Numbered from the stretch's first letter, positions 7,016 to 16,800 are shown. The stretch is 35,444 nucleotides of DNA from Alicycliphilus sp. (GCA_018054745.1 JAGPIX010000014.1:1-35444), one strand, 5' to 3'. Notes: generated by a model not told the origin, from the sequence alone. A program made the numbers and translations.

Positions 7016-9196
7016 ATGTCCGCACAAGAATGGGCCGATCAGGCCCTGCAATCCTTTGAGTCGGTGGTTCAGGCCAGCGCCGGCTTTCGCGTGCGCGAGG
7101 GCCAGCACCTGATGGCCCGACAGGTGGCCGAGACCTTCGCCCGGGCGCAGCTGGGCAAGCCCGAGGACGATGTCGATGAACCCGAGCGCGCCATCGCCGT
7201 CATCCAGGCCGGCACCGGCGTGGGCAAGTCGCTGGCCTACAGCGTGCCGGCGATTGCCATGGCGCTGGCGCGCGGCACGCGGGTATTGATCTCCACGGCC
7301 ACGGTGGCGCTGCAGGAGCAGCTGGTGCACAAGGATCTGCCGCAGCTTGCGGCGCGCATGGAGCAGCCCTTTGCCTTTGCGCTCGCCAAGGGGCGCGGAC
7401 GCTATGTCTGCAAGCTGAAGCTGGAGCGCCTGGCCGGCGGCGGCAGCGGCGGCGGCGATGACGATCTGCCCGACGACGACCTGTTCCCCGACGAGGCCGC
7501 GCAAGCACGGCACCCGCGCCACGACGCCGAGGCACGCCTGCGCTTCTACGCCAGTCTGGCCGACGCCCTGGCCCAGGGCGGCTGGGACGGCGACCGCGAC
7601 AGCCTGGACACCCCACCCGAGCCCGAGGTCTGGAGCCCCGTGGCGGCCGAGGCCAGCTCCTGCACCGGCAGACATTGCCCGCTGTTCAACCAGTGCAGCT
7701 ACTTCGAACGGCGCAAACAGCTGGTGGCGGCCCAGGTCATCGTCGCCAACCATGACCTGCTGCTGTCCTCGATTGGCGCGCGCCTCTTGCCCGAGCTGGA
7801 CAACTGCCTGCTGGTCATTGACGAGGCGCACCACCTGCCGGCCACGGCGCTCGATCAGTTCGCCTGCGAGATGGATCTGTCGCGCCTGACCTGGCTGGAC
7901 AAGCTGGCCAGCCGCGCGCTGCGCATAGGCCAGCTGGTGGAGGTGGAAGAGATAGCCGACATCCCCAACCACACCGCACGCCTGCGCGCCGCGCTGCAGG
8001 ACCTGGCGCGGCTGGTGATGGATGTGTATGGCGAGCAGCTGCGCGCGCCGCTGCCCGGCCGGCGCTCATTCAACTCATCCATGCCCACGCGCGCCCGCGT
8101 GAGCGGCGGCCTGCTGCCCGATGCGCTCGTCGGGCCCCTGGGTCAGGCTGCGCACCATGCGGACGGCTTTCTGCAGGCCCTCAGCGCCATCGCCAAGGCG
8201 CTCAAGAGCGAGATGCGCGACAAGCCCGACGAGGCGCGCCGCCTGTCCCAGCTGTATGCCCAGATCGGCAGCCTGGCGCCACGGCTGGAGGGCGTGCACG
8301 CTTGTGCCCAGTTGCTGCTGCAGGACGCGCCCGAGGGCGCGGTGCCGGCGGCCAAGTGGTTCACGCTGCAGGTCGAGGGCGACTTCATCGTCGTGCGCGC
8401 CCACGCCAGCCCGGTGCTGCCCGGCAACACGCTGAAGAACCACCTGTGGTCGGCCGTGCGCGGCGCGGTGCTGACATCGGCCACGCTGACGAGCTGCGGG
8501 CATTTCGACTTCTTTTTGCGCGAGTCGGGCCTGCATGGCGACGCCGCCGTGACCACGCTGGCCGTGGCCAGCCCCTTCGACTATGCGCGCCAGGGCCTGC
8601 TGGTGGCCACCGAAACACAGGCCGAGCCACGCGACGCCCAGACCTTCACGGCCGAGATGGTGGACGCGCTGCTGTCCGACCTGGCCCTGGTGGAGGCCGG
8701 CGCGCTGGTGCTGTTCACCTCGCGCGAGCAGATGCGCCAGGCGGTGGACGCCATGCCGACCGCCATGCGCCCCGTGGTTCTGGTGCAGAACACCCTGCCG
8801 CGCCAGCAGCTGCTGGCGCGCCACCGCGAGCGCGTGGCCCAGGGCCTGCCGTCCATCATCTTCGGCATGCAGTCCTTTGGCGAGGGGCTGGACCTGCCGG
8901 GCAGCCTGTGCGAATCGCTGTTCATCACCAAACTGCCCTTTGCCCCGCCCGACGACCCGGTGGGCGAGGCGCGCGCCGAATGGCTGCGCGGCGCCGGGCG
9001 CGACCCGTTCAGCGAGCTGGTGGTGCCGGCCACCGCCATCCGCCTGGCGCAATGGGTGGGCCGGGCGATTCGCACCGAGGACGACCAGGCCCATGTCTAC
9101 TGCTACGACAAGCGCCTGGTGCGCACCGGCTATGGCCAGCGCCTGCTGGCCGGGCTGCCGCCGTTTGCGCTGCAGCGGCGACAATCGGCGGCATGA
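7016..9196 (+). CDS. dinG: ATP-dependent DNA helicase DinG (Fe-S, XPD-like)
   Basis: 726 aa, superfamily 2 helicase of the DinG/XPD group, which unwinds DNA and DNA-RNA hybrids 5' to 3' and helps clear R-loops and damaged forks. Walker A is AGTGVGKS (K71); motif II is DEAH (D269-H272). Four Fe-S cysteines sit in the expected insertion: C132 (YVCKLK), C216 (SSCTG), C221 (HCPLF) and C227 (NQCSY). Motif VI is QWVGRAIRTEDD near the C-terminus. A Gly/Asp-rich stretch (about 141-162) lies within the Fe-S insertion. ATG 7016 is used; an upstream TTG is possible. It overlaps the next gene by ATGA (9193-9196), so translation is coupled. Confidence 0.94.
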   Translation: MSAQEWADQALQSFESVVQASAGFRVREGQHLMARQVAETFARAQLGKPEDDVDEPERAIAVIQAGTGVGKSLAYSVPAIAMALARGTRVLISTATVALQEQLVHKDLPQLAARMEQPFAFALAKGRGRYVCKLKLERLAGGGSGGGDDDLPDDDLFPDEAAQARHPRHDAEARLRFYASLADALAQGGWDGDRDSLDTPPEPEVWSPVAAEASSCTGRHCPLFNQCSYFERRKQLVAAQVIVANHDLLLSSIGARLLPELDNCLLVIDEAHHLPATALDQFACEMDLSRLTWLDKLASRALRIGQLVEVEEIADIPNHTARLRAALQDLARLVMDVYGEQLRAPLPGRRSFNSSMPTRARVSGGLLPDALVGPLGQAAHHADGFLQALSAIAKALKSEMRDKPDEARRLSQLYAQIGSLAPRLEGVHACAQLLLQDAPEGAVPAAKWFTLQVEGDFIVVRAHASPVLPGNTLKNHLWSAVRGAVLTSATLTSCGHFDFFLRESGLHGDAAVTTLAVASPFDYARQGLLVATETQAEPRDAQTFTAEMVDALLSDLALVEAGALVLFTSREQMRQAVDAMPTAMRPVVLVQNTLPRQQLLARHRERVAQGLPSIIFGMQSFGEGLDLPGSLCESLFITKLPFAPPDDPVGEARAEWLRGAGRDPFSELVVPATAIRLAQWVGRAIRTEDDQAHVYCYDKRLVRTGYGQRLLAGLPPFALQRRQSAA

Positions 9197-9546
9197 GCCA
9201 GCACAGCATTCCACCCTGCCCGCAATGCGGGCTGACCAACACCTACCCCGACGGCGACAGCTACATCTGCCCGGACTGCGCCTTTGAATGGCCCATGCAG
9301 GCCGAGGCGGCGCCGGCCGATGCCGAAGGCAGCCGCGTGCGCGACGCCAACGGTAACGATCTGGCCGACGGCGACGCCGTGATCCTGGTGAAGGATCTGA
9401 AGGTCAAGGGATCGTCCACGGTGCTCAAAAAGGGCAGCAAGATCAAGGGCATACGCCTGGTGGACGGCGCCAACGGCCACAACGTGGACTGCAAGACCGA
9501 GCTGGGCAGCATGCTGCTCAAGTCCGAGTTCCTGAAAAAGGCCTGA
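9193..9546 (+). CDS. yjdM: YjdM/PhnA zinc-ribbon protein
   Basis: 117 aa. The N-terminal zinc ribbon has CPQCG (C9, C12) and CPDC (C27, C30). It is followed by the conserved PhnA/YjdM core: RDANGNDLADGDAVILVKDL, VKGSSTVLKKGSKIKGIRLV and HNVDCKTELGSMLLKSEFLKK. The name PhnA comes from an old link to alkylphosphonate genes in E. coli; a phosphonate role is not supported here and no phn genes are near. The start codon overlaps the dinG stop. The exonuclease gene follows after 5 nt. Confidence 0.93.
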   Translation: MSQHSIPPCPQCGLTNTYPDGDSYICPDCAFEWPMQAEAAPADAEGSRVRDANGNDLADGDAVILVKDLKVKGSSTVLKKGSKIKGIRLVDGANGHNVDCKTELGSMLLKSEFLKKA

Positions 9547-9551
9547 ACCCC

Positions 9552-10181
9552 GTGGCCGCACCCATCGCCGTCATCGACTTCGAGACCACCGGCATGGCGC
9601 CGGCCCAGGGCGCCCGTGCCACCGAGGTGGCCATCGTGCTCATGGAAGGCGAGCAGGTCGTCGATCGCTTTGACAGCCTGATGCGTACCGGCGTACCCAT
9701 CCCGCCGTTCATCGAGCAGCTCACCGGCATCAGCAATGCCATGTTGGCCACGGCGCCGCCCGCCGAGGCGGTGATGCGCGAGGCGGCGCGCTTTGTAGGC
9801 AGCGCGCCCATGGTGGCGCACAACGCTGCGTTTGACAGCAAGTTCTGGCAGTCCGAACTGCAGCACGCCGGCCTGGCCGCGCCCCAGCCCTTTGCCTGCA
9901 CCGTACTGCTGTCGCGCCGCGTGTTTCCCGACGCGCCCAGCCACAGCCTGGGCCGCATCACCGACCACCTGGGCCTGCCGCGCACCGGCCGCGCCCACCG
10001 CGCGCTGGCCGACGCCGAAATGGCCGCCGCCCTGCTGGCACGCATGCAGCGCGAGCTGTGCCAGCGCTTTGGCGTCCCCTGGCCCGATCACGCCCTGCTG
10101 ATGCAGCTGCAGCGCTGCGCGCGCCAGTCCATCGGCAAGCTGCTGGACAGGCTGTCAACGGGCGCGGCTCACACCTCATAG
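9552..10181 (+). CDS. 3'-5' exonuclease, DEDDh family (DNA polymerase III epsilon-like)
   Basis: 209 aa. All five catalytic residues of the DEDDh family are visible: D9 and E11 (VIDFETTG), D95 (HNAAFDSKFW), H149 and D154 (GRAHRALADAEM). It is shorter than DnaQ and resembles stand-alone proofreading-type or RNase T-like exonucleases. Start is GTG 9552, since no in-frame ATG precedes the DFE motif. It lies 5 nt after yjdM in the dinG operon. The last residue and TAG (10179-10181) lie inside dispersed-repeat copy D, so the C-terminus was set by the repeat. Confidence 0.92.
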   Translation: MAAPIAVIDFETTGMAPAQGARATEVAIVLMEGEQVVDRFDSLMRTGVPIPPFIEQLTGISNAMLATAPPAEAVMREAARFVGSAPMVAHNAAFDSKFWQSELQHAGLAAPQPFACTVLLSRRVFPDAPSHSLGRITDHLGLPRTGRAHRALADAEMAAALLARMQRELCQRFGVPWPDHALLMQLQRCARQSIGKLLDRLSTGAAHTS

Positions 10182-10238
10182 CTATTGTTTTAATAGCTAT
10201 TTGCGCTTACCGTACAAGCGATACAGGCCGTTTTTATC
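10178..10238 (-). repeat. Dispersed intergenic repeat, copy D
   Basis: Minus-strand copy. Read in reverse it has AAAACGGCCTGTATCGCTTG, then TAAGCGC, AATAGCTATTAAAAC and ATAGCTATGA. ATAGCTAT occurs twice in the tail. It contributes the TCA-TAG end of the exonuclease gene. Confidence 0.8.
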
Positions 10239-10256
10239 TAATTCTTGGCGCCACTC

Positions 10257-10284
10257 AAACTACTTCCCTCACTGGAGGAAGGTA
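10257..10284. terminator. Hairpin downstream of the exonuclease and MocR genes
   Basis: AACTACTTCC and GGAGGAAGGTAG form an imperfect stem around CTCACT in the 145-nt space between the two convergent genes. It lacks a strong U-tract, so the terminator role is tentative. Confidence 0.35.
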
Positions 10285-10326
10285 GCGGCCGAAAGCATAG
10301 ACAGCGCACCCGCCGCCTGCGGGACA

Positions 10327-11631
10327 TCAGGACACCGCCCGCAGCGCCGCCGCCAGATCGCGCGCGAGGCGCCCCATGTCGCGCAGGCCCAGGGCCGCCA
10401 GGTTGATGCGGATCGCCGGGCCACTGCCCAGGCGCAGCGGCGCGCCCGCCTGCACGGCCCAGCCGCGCGCGGCCATGTGCTGCGCCACGGCGGCCTCGTC
10501 GGCCACGGGCAGCCATGCATGCAGGCCCTCGCCACGCTCCCAGTCGCCCGCCACGCCGTGGCGGCGCAGCGCCTGGGCCAGCGCCGCACGGCGCGCGGCG
10601 TAGCTGCCGGCCATGTGCTGCCAGGAGCCACGCCCCCTGCCCCGGCTGGCCTGGCGCCACAGCTGCGCCACCAGGCCCTGCAGCCAGCGGCTGACGGCAC
10701 GCGGGCCCAGCGCCTGGTGCGCGCACATGCCCTGCACCAGCCCTGGCGTGCCGCTGACCACGGCCACGCGGCAGTCCGGCCCCAGGCTGCTGCTGACGGA
10801 CAGCACATGCAGCCACAGCGGCGGCAGCGTGCCGGCCATGGCCAGCGGCGCGGCGCTCAAGGGGCCCCAGTGGTCGTCCAGGATCAGCAGTGTGTGCGGG
10901 CAGGCACGCAAGGCGCGGCGCAGCGCCCTCCAGCGCGCCGCCGTCATGGCCACGCCCGTGGGGTGCTGCGCGCGCGGCGTGAGCACCACGGCGGCGCAGT
11001 CCCTCAGCACGCCATCGGCCGGCACGCACATGCCCTGCGCATCGACGGCCAGCGCCACCGGCACCAGGCGCAGGCTGTGCAAGAGCGCCAGCAGCGGCGG
11101 CCACAGCGGGTCTTCCACACCCACGCGGTCACCGGGACGCGCATGCTGGCGCAGGGCGCGCTCGATGGCGTCGAGCGCGCCCGAGAAACAACCCAGGTCT
11201 TCGCCCGGCAGACCCTGGCCCTGCAGCCAGTGCGCGGCCTGAGCCAGCAGCGGTGCATCGCCAGCCACGCCATCCAGGGGTTGGGCCAGCGCCTGCGTCC
11301 AGGCCTGGCCACGTAGGCGCGGCAGCAGGGCGGCGTCGACCTGGCCGCCGGCCAGGTCGCGCAGCCCCTCGGGCGCGGCATAGACCGGGGTGGGGGAGGG
11401 CGGCGCGCCGGCCACGCGCGTGCCCTTGCGCCCCGCCGTGAGCACGCGGCCGGCGGCGCGCAGCCGCGCATAGGCGGCCGCGACGGTGTTGGGATTCACG
11501 CCCAGCTCAACGGCCAGCTGGCGTACCGGGGGCAGGGCAGAGCCGGGTGGCAGGGCGCCGCTGCGCATGGCATGTTCAAGGCTTGTGGCAATGTCTCTGG
11601 CATTGCTTCCTTCGACGAACAAAGATGTCAT
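10327..11631 (-). CDS. MocR/GntR-type regulator with degenerate aminotransferase domain (PtsJ-like)
   Basis: 434 aa: an N-terminal GntR winged helix (residues ~1-75; LPPVRQLAVELGVNPNTVAAAYARLRAAG) fused to a fold-type-I aminotransferase domain (~95-430). MocR proteins sense PLP or related amines. The usual PLP-lysine motif SxSKxxGPDLR is replaced by SVSSSLGPDCR: position 281 is Ser (AGC at 10789-10791), so no Schiff base can form. The usual Asn of TPRAxNPTG is His223 (TPRAQHPTG). The Asp of LDDH is kept. DNA binding looks intact, so it may sense another ligand or act ligand-free. The 5' neighbour is an NlpC/P60 gene, not an obvious vitamin B6 or amine target. Confidence 0.88.
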   Translation of the reverse strand: MTSLFVEGSNARDIATSLEHAMRSGALPPGSALPPVRQLAVELGVNPNTVAAAYARLRAAGRVLTAGRKGTRVAGAPPSPTPVYAAPEGLRDLAGGQVDAALLPRLRGQAWTQALAQPLDGVAGDAPLLAQAAHWLQGQGLPGEDLGCFSGALDAIERALRQHARPGDRVGVEDPLWPPLLALLHSLRLVPVALAVDAQGMCVPADGVLRDCAAVVLTPRAQHPTGVAMTAARWRALRRALRACPHTLLILDDHWGPLSAAPLAMAGTLPPLWLHVLSVSSSLGPDCRVAVVSGTPGLVQGMCAHQALGPRAVSRWLQGLVAQLWRQASRGRGRGSWQHMAGSYAARRAALAQALRRHGVAGDWERGEGLHAWLPVADEAAVAQHMAARGWAVQAGAPLRLGSGPAIRINLAALGLRDMGRLARDLAAALRAVS

Positions 11632-11637
11632 AGGTAC

Positions 11638-11671
11638 ATTGTATTGTTTGTACTAGTACGATTTTTTGTAC
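11638..11671 (-). promoter_or_regulatory. Putative promoter/operator of the MocR gene
   Basis: Just upstream of the MocR start, TACAAT (reverse complement of 11638-11643) is a fair -10 box. It is preceded by a palindrome, GTACTAGTAC (11650-11659), and by TTGTACT-type repeats; GTAC recurs at 11634, 11650, 11656 and 11668. No good -35 is visible. Repeated half-sites beside a GntR/MocR gene suggest autoregulation. Confidence 0.4.
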
Positions 11672-11840
11672 TGCCATGCGCGCGATATGCCGCCGAATCG
11701 GTCAAGAAAACTGGCGCCCGTCACAGCCGGAAACAGAAATAGGGCCATACAACCCGAAATGCCGCTGAAAAAGTAGCTGAAAGCCGGGGCCTTGGCGGCG
11801 GCTGCACCAACGGCGGTGGCAGGCTGCTAGGCTTGCAGCC

Positions 11841-12314
11841 ATGCGCAAGCTCGTTCCCCCTGTTTTGCTGCTCGCGGCCGGCCTGTTGCTGGCGGGCTGC
11901 GGCACGGCGCCCGCCGCGCGCTCCAGCGCCTATGCCCGGCTGTCTGCCGAGCAATCGAGCGACATCGCCATCCACGCCCTGGGCCTGGTGGGTACGCCCT
12001 ACCGCTTTGGCGGCAACACACCCGAGGGCGGCTTTGACTGCAGCGGCCTGATCGGCTATGTCTACAACAGCCGCGCCGGTGTGGCCCCGCCGCGCACGGT
12101 GGCGCTGCTGAGCGGTTTTGGCGCGTCGGTGCCGGAGGACGAGCTGCGCACCGGCGACCTGGTGGTGTTCGGCGGCGGCCGGCCCACGCATGCCGGCATC
12201 TATGTGGGCGAAGGGCGCTTCGTGCACGCACCATCGAGCGGTGGCACGGTGCGGCTGGATCATTTGCGCTCGCGCTACTGGGCGCAGCAGTCCGCCAGCT
12301 ACCGGCGCCCCTGA
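11841..12314 (+). CDS. NlpC/P60-family lipoprotein (cell-wall endopeptidase)
   Basis: 157 aa. N-terminal lipoprotein signal with lipobox LLAGC (C20), so it is probably anchored to a membrane facing the periplasm. The rest is one NlpC/P60 cysteine-peptidase domain with the full catalytic triad: C67 (FDCSGL), H117 (THAGIYVG) and H129 (FVHAPSSGG). Such enzymes cleave peptide cross-links or stems of peptidoglycan, like E. coli Spr/MepS. It is followed by the DAHP synthase gene after 36 nt, but a functional link is not evident. Confidence 0.92.
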   Translation: MRKLVPPVLLLAAGLLLAGCGTAPAARSSAYARLSAEQSSDIAIHALGLVGTPYRFGGNTPEGGFDCSGLIGYVYNSRAGVAPPRTVALLSGFGASVPEDELRTGDLVVFGGGRPTHAGIYVGEGRFVHAPSSGGTVRLDHLRSRYWAQQSASYRRP

Positions 12315-12350
12315 GCGGGCGCGCCGCGCAGGGGCGACAATCGGGCCACC

Positions 12351-13457
12351 ATGACACTCATCGACCGCCCCATCCCCACGCCCAGCACGCACGACACCAC
12401 GCGCATCGACGACCTGCGCATCAAGGCCGTGCGCCCCCTGATCACACCCGCCATCCTGGAGGAATGGCTGCCCGCGCCCGACGCCGCGCAGGAGCTGGTG
12501 GAGGCCAGCCGCCTGCAGCTGTCGCGCGTGCTGCACGGCCAGGACGACCGGCTGATCGTCGTCGTCGGGCCCTGTTCCATCCACGACCATGACCAGGCCA
12601 TGGAGTACGCGCGGCTGCTGAAGCAAGAGGCAGACGCGCTGGCGCAGGATCTGCTTGTCGTGATGCGCGTGTACTTCGAGAAGCCGCGCACCACCGTGGG
12701 CTGGAAGGGCTATATCAACGACCCGCACCTGGACGGCAGCTTTGCCATCAACGAGGGGCTGGAGCGCGCGCGCCTGCTGCTGCTGGACGTGCTGGCGCTG
12801 GGCCTGCCCGTGGGCACCGAGTTCCTGGATCTGCTCAGTCCCCAGTACATCAGCGACCTGGTGAGCTGGGCCGCCATCGGCGCGCGCACCACCGAGAGCC
12901 AGAGCCACCGCCAGCTGGCCAGCGGCCTGTCCTGCCCGGTGGGCTTCAAGAACGGCACGGACGGCGGCGTGAAGGTGGCCGTGGATGCCATTCAGGCCGC
13001 GCAGGCCGAGCATGCCTTCATGGGCATGACCAAGATGGGCCAGGCCGCCATCTTCGAGACGCGCGGCAACCACGATTGCCATGTGATCCTGCGCGGCGGC
13101 AAGGCACCCAACTACAGCGCCGCCGACGTGCAATCGACCTGCGAGCTGCTGCAAAAGTCCGGCCAGCAAGCGCAGGTGATGATCGACCTGTCGCACGCCA
13201 ACAGCAGCAAGCAGCATGCACGCCAGATCGCCGTGGCCGAGGATGTGGCTGCACAGATCGCGGGCGGCGATGCGCGCATCACCGGCGTGATGATCGAAAG
13301 CCACCTCGAGGAAGGCCGCCAGGACATCGTGCCCGGCCAGGCGCTCAGGCATGGGGTCTCGGTGACCGATGCCTGCATCAGCTTTGCGCAGACGGTGCCG
13401 GTGCTGCGGCAGCTGGCCGCTGCCGTGCGCGCGCGGCGCGAGCGCAACACCCCATAG
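12351..13457 (+). CDS. aroG: 3-deoxy-7-phosphoheptulonate (DAHP) synthase, class I
   Basis: 368 aa, typical of AroF/AroG/AroH. It condenses PEP and erythrose-4-phosphate in the first step of the shikimate pathway. Signatures: VVVGPCSIHDHDQAMEYA, MRVYFEKPRTTVGWKGYINDP, GARTTESQSHRQLASGLSCPVGFKNGTDG, KMGQAAIFETRGN..HVILRGG, DLSHANSSK and ESHLEEGRQD. The metal ligands C, H, E and D of the family lie within these motifs. Which aromatic amino acid inhibits it cannot be told from sequence alone. Confidence 0.94.
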   Translation: MTLIDRPIPTPSTHDTTRIDDLRIKAVRPLITPAILEEWLPAPDAAQELVEASRLQLSRVLHGQDDRLIVVVGPCSIHDHDQAMEYARLLKQEADALAQDLLVVMRVYFEKPRTTVGWKGYINDPHLDGSFAINEGLERARLLLLDVLALGLPVGTEFLDLLSPQYISDLVSWAAIGARTTESQSHRQLASGLSCPVGFKNGTDGGVKVAVDAIQAAQAEHAFMGMTKMGQAAIFETRGNHDCHVILRGGKAPNYSAADVQSTCELLQKSGQQAQVMIDLSHANSSKQHARQIAVAEDVAAQIAGGDARITGVMIESHLEEGRQDIVPGQALRHGVSVTDACISFAQTVPVLRQLAAAVRARRERNTP

Positions 13458-13831
13458 CGGAGCGGGCGGGGGCATGGAAATCCGGGGGCCGTGGCAAGCC
13501 TGACCCGATGGACGCTTTGCTGCAGCAAGGAGTTGGCATGCCTGCTTGTTACAACCACGAGGTGCCCGTCTCGGCGAAACCGCGGGCACCCCATCCTGCA
13601 AATGAGGGTTCAGCCCCATGGTGGATTGGCTGTAACCTCAGGTAAACCATGGTTTCCGCCGTCCCCTCACCATGCCCTGCCACACCATGCCGTTGAGCCC
13701 ACCTGTCCTGCCACCGTCGGCCGCTTGCGCCGCATTGCCTTGACCTAGGCCATGAGCGCAAACCCCTGCCCACTGCCACCCGCCTGCCGCCCATGCAGGG
13801 CGGTCAGGGGCGGGGTTTTGCGGGTGCGGGC
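13458..13831. other. Gene-free stretch between aroG and the GGDEF/EAL gene
   Basis: About 370 nt without a convincing gene. It holds one clear hairpin, GGTGCCCG (13561-13568) with CGGGCACC (13583-13590), without a following T-tract. A 45-codon plus-strand ORF (13508-13645) and minus-strand ORFs have no recognisable features. The end of the region may contain the promoter of the GGDEF/EAL gene (TTGACC at 13739). Confidence 0.5.
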
Positions 13832-16800
13832 ATGACGCACAGGCCCGACATGGCTGCGGCGGGCGCGCTGACATTTCGCGCCATGACCTCCGCCTTCTGG
13901 GATCGGGATCTGCAGTCCGACACCATGCGCTGGAACGACGGCATGGAAAGGCTCTTTGGCGTGCCCCTGGCCAGCCTGCCGCCGGACGGCAGCTCGTGGA
14001 CGCTGCGCCTGCACCCCGACGACGCGCCACAGGTGCAGCAAAGTCTGCGGCAAGTCATAGCCGGCACTGCTGAGTTCTGGTGCGCCCAGTACCGCTTTCG
14101 CCGCCAGGACGGCAGCTACGCCTGGGTGGACGACCGCGGCTTCGTGCTGCGCGACGCCAGCGGCCGTGGCCTGCGCATGGTCGGCGGCATGATCGACATC
14201 AGCCTGCACTGGCAGGCCGGGCAGCAGTACCGCAGCCTGTTCACCGAGCACCCGCAGCCGATGTGGGTCTGTGACCAGGGCAGCCTGCGCCTGCTGGCCG
14301 TGAACCCGGCCATGGCGCGCCACTATGGCTATGACGAGCAGGAGCTGCTGGGCATGGACATGCGCCTGCTCTGGCCCCAGGCACAGCGCGCCCAGGCCGA
14401 CAGCGCCCTGGCCATGTGCAGCGACGCGCGCGCCGCGCACACGCTGGCCACGGCAGCTACCACCTGGCGCCACGCACGCAAGGACGGCACGCTGATGGAC
14501 ATGGAGGTATTCGTCGGCGTCACCGATTTCGACGGTCACCCGGCCTGGCAGATACTGGCCCATGACATCACCGAGCGCAGCCGCATAGACGCCGAACTGG
14601 CGCGCCTGAGCCGGGCCCAGCGCATGCGCAGTGCCTGCAGCGAGACCCTGCTGCGCGCCAACACCGAGGCCGAGCTGCTGCACGCCGTGTGCGCGGTGGC
14701 GGTGCAGGTAGGCGGTTACCGCATGGGCTGGGTGGGCCTGGCGCGTGATGACGAGCGCAAGCGCATAGAACCCGTGGCCCATGCCGGAGGCTCGCCCGAA
14801 TACCTGGCGCAGCTGCGCCTGAGCTGGTCGCCCGATGAGCCCGGTGACCAGGGGCCGGCCAGCATCTGCGTGCGCAGCGGCCGCACCGTCGTCCTGCGCG
14901 ACATGCGCGCCAACCCCACCTTCGACAAGGTGGCCGGGCTGCTGGACGCGCTGGAGTTTCATTCCGCCATCTACCTGCCGCTGCGCGGCGCAGAGCGCAA
15001 CCTGGGCCTGCTGTGCCTGTATGCCCCCGAGGTGCTGGAGCCGGGTGCGCAGGAGACGCAGCTGCTCGAAGCCATGGCCGCCGACCTGGCCTTTGGCCTG
15101 GAAAACCTGCGCACCCGCGCCGAGCAGCAACGCCTGCAGGCCGCCATCGTGAAGGTGGCCAAGGCGGTATCGGCAGGAACGGGCGTGGCCTTCTTCGACC
15201 ACCTGGCGCAGCATATGGCAGACGCGCTGTCGGCCCAGGTTGCCTGCGTGGTGCGCCTGCAGCCGCCCGTGGATGGCCAGAGCCTGCAGGCCGTGACGCT
15301 GTCGCATATCAGCGATGGCGTGGTGCAGCCCACGCTCGAATACGCGCTGTCGGGCACACCCAGCGCGCAATTGCTCACCCAGCCCCTGGTCGTGATCGAA
15401 GACCGCGTGGCCCAGCTGTTTCCGCATGACCCCGTGCTGGCAAGGTGCAGGGTGCGCAGCTATGTCGGGCGGCAACTCACGGGCAGCGACGGCACGCCCC
15501 TGGGCATGATCCTGGTGATGTACCGCAAGCCGTTGCGGCGAGCGCATCTCGTTGACACCGCACTGCAAATCTTCGCGGCCCGCGCCGCTGCCGAACTGCA
15601 GCGCCAGGCGGACGACATGCGCATACGCCAGCAGGCATCGCTCTTGAACAAGGCCAGCGACGCCATCATCGTGCGCGACCTGGAGCATCGCATTACCTTC
15701 TGGAACGAGGGCGCAGAACGGCTGTACGGCTGGAGCCGCGCAGAGGCATTGGGGCACAACGCCGCCAGCCTGCTCTACCAGGATGCACAGTGCTTCCACC
15801 AAGCCAGCGCCCAGGTGCTGCGCAACGGCGAATGGACGGGTGAGCTGCAGCAATATGCGCGCGATGGCCGCGCCATCGAAGTCGAAGGGCGCTGGACCCT
15901 GGTGCGCAGCGAACAGGGCGAGGCCGAGGCCATTCTGGCCATCAACTCCAACATCGGCCAGCGCAAGGCCAGCGAACGGGAGATCCAGCGCCTGGCGCTG
16001 TTCGATGCCCTTACCGGCCTGCCCAACCGCGCGCATTTCATGCAGCGCATGGGCCAGGCCCTGGCCGCGGCCCAGCGCCAGCGCCAGGGTGGGGCGCTGC
16101 TGTTCATCGATCTGGACAACTTCAAGCAGCTGAACGACACCCTGGGCCACGACCAGGGCGACCTGCTGCTCAAGAGCGTGGCCCAGCGCCTCAACACCTG
16201 CGTGCGTGCCATGGACACGGTGGCGCGGCTGGGCGGAGACGAGTTCGTGGTGTTGCTCGAACAGATAGGTGCCCAGCCCGCAACCCTAGCCGAACATGCG
16301 AACAAGGTGGGCGAGAAGATACTGAACGCGCTCTCCCTTCCCTATGCCCTGGCGGGCCACCAGTACCGCAGCACGCCCAGCATAGGCGTGGCCTTGTTCG
16401 ATGATCAGTCCACCACCGTGGGAGAGCTGCTCAAGCAGGCCGACCTGGCCATGTACCAGGCCAAGATGGCCGGGCGCAGCACGCTGCGCTTTTTCAACCC
16501 GGGCATGCAAAAGGCCGTGGACGAGCATGTGGCGTTCGAGGCCGACCTGCGCTCCGCCCTGGCGCAGCAGGAGTTCTCGCTGCACTACCAGCCGCAACTC
16601 AACGCGCGCGGCCAGATCCTGGGCGTGGAGGCATTGCTACGCTGGACGCAGCCACGGCGCGGCATGGTGTCACCCGCCGAGTTCATACCCGCGGCAGAAG
16701 AGACCGGTCTCATCCTGCCACTGGGGCGCTGGGTGCTGCACACCGCCTGCACGCGTCTGGCGGCGTGGCAAAAACAGCCCGATCTGGCGCCTTTGACCAT

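Noticed and set aside
9193..9546. Phosphonate utilisation locus based on the PhnA name
   Set aside because: Only the zinc-ribbon YjdM/PhnA protein is present; no C-P lyase or phosphonate transporter genes are near.
11721..13619. 632-aa minus-strand ORF antisense to the NlpC/P60 and aroG genes
   Set aside because: Composition typical of a shadow frame (His/Gln/Ala/Gly-rich) and no recognisable motif; the plus-strand genes are certain.
13508..13645. 45-codon plus-strand ORF after aroG
   Set aside because: No ribosome binding site, no motif, contains the hairpin sequence; chance ORF most likely.
13745..16150. 801-aa minus-strand ORF antisense to the GGDEF/EAL gene
   Set aside because: Shadow frame; the plus-strand gene carries all domain motifs.
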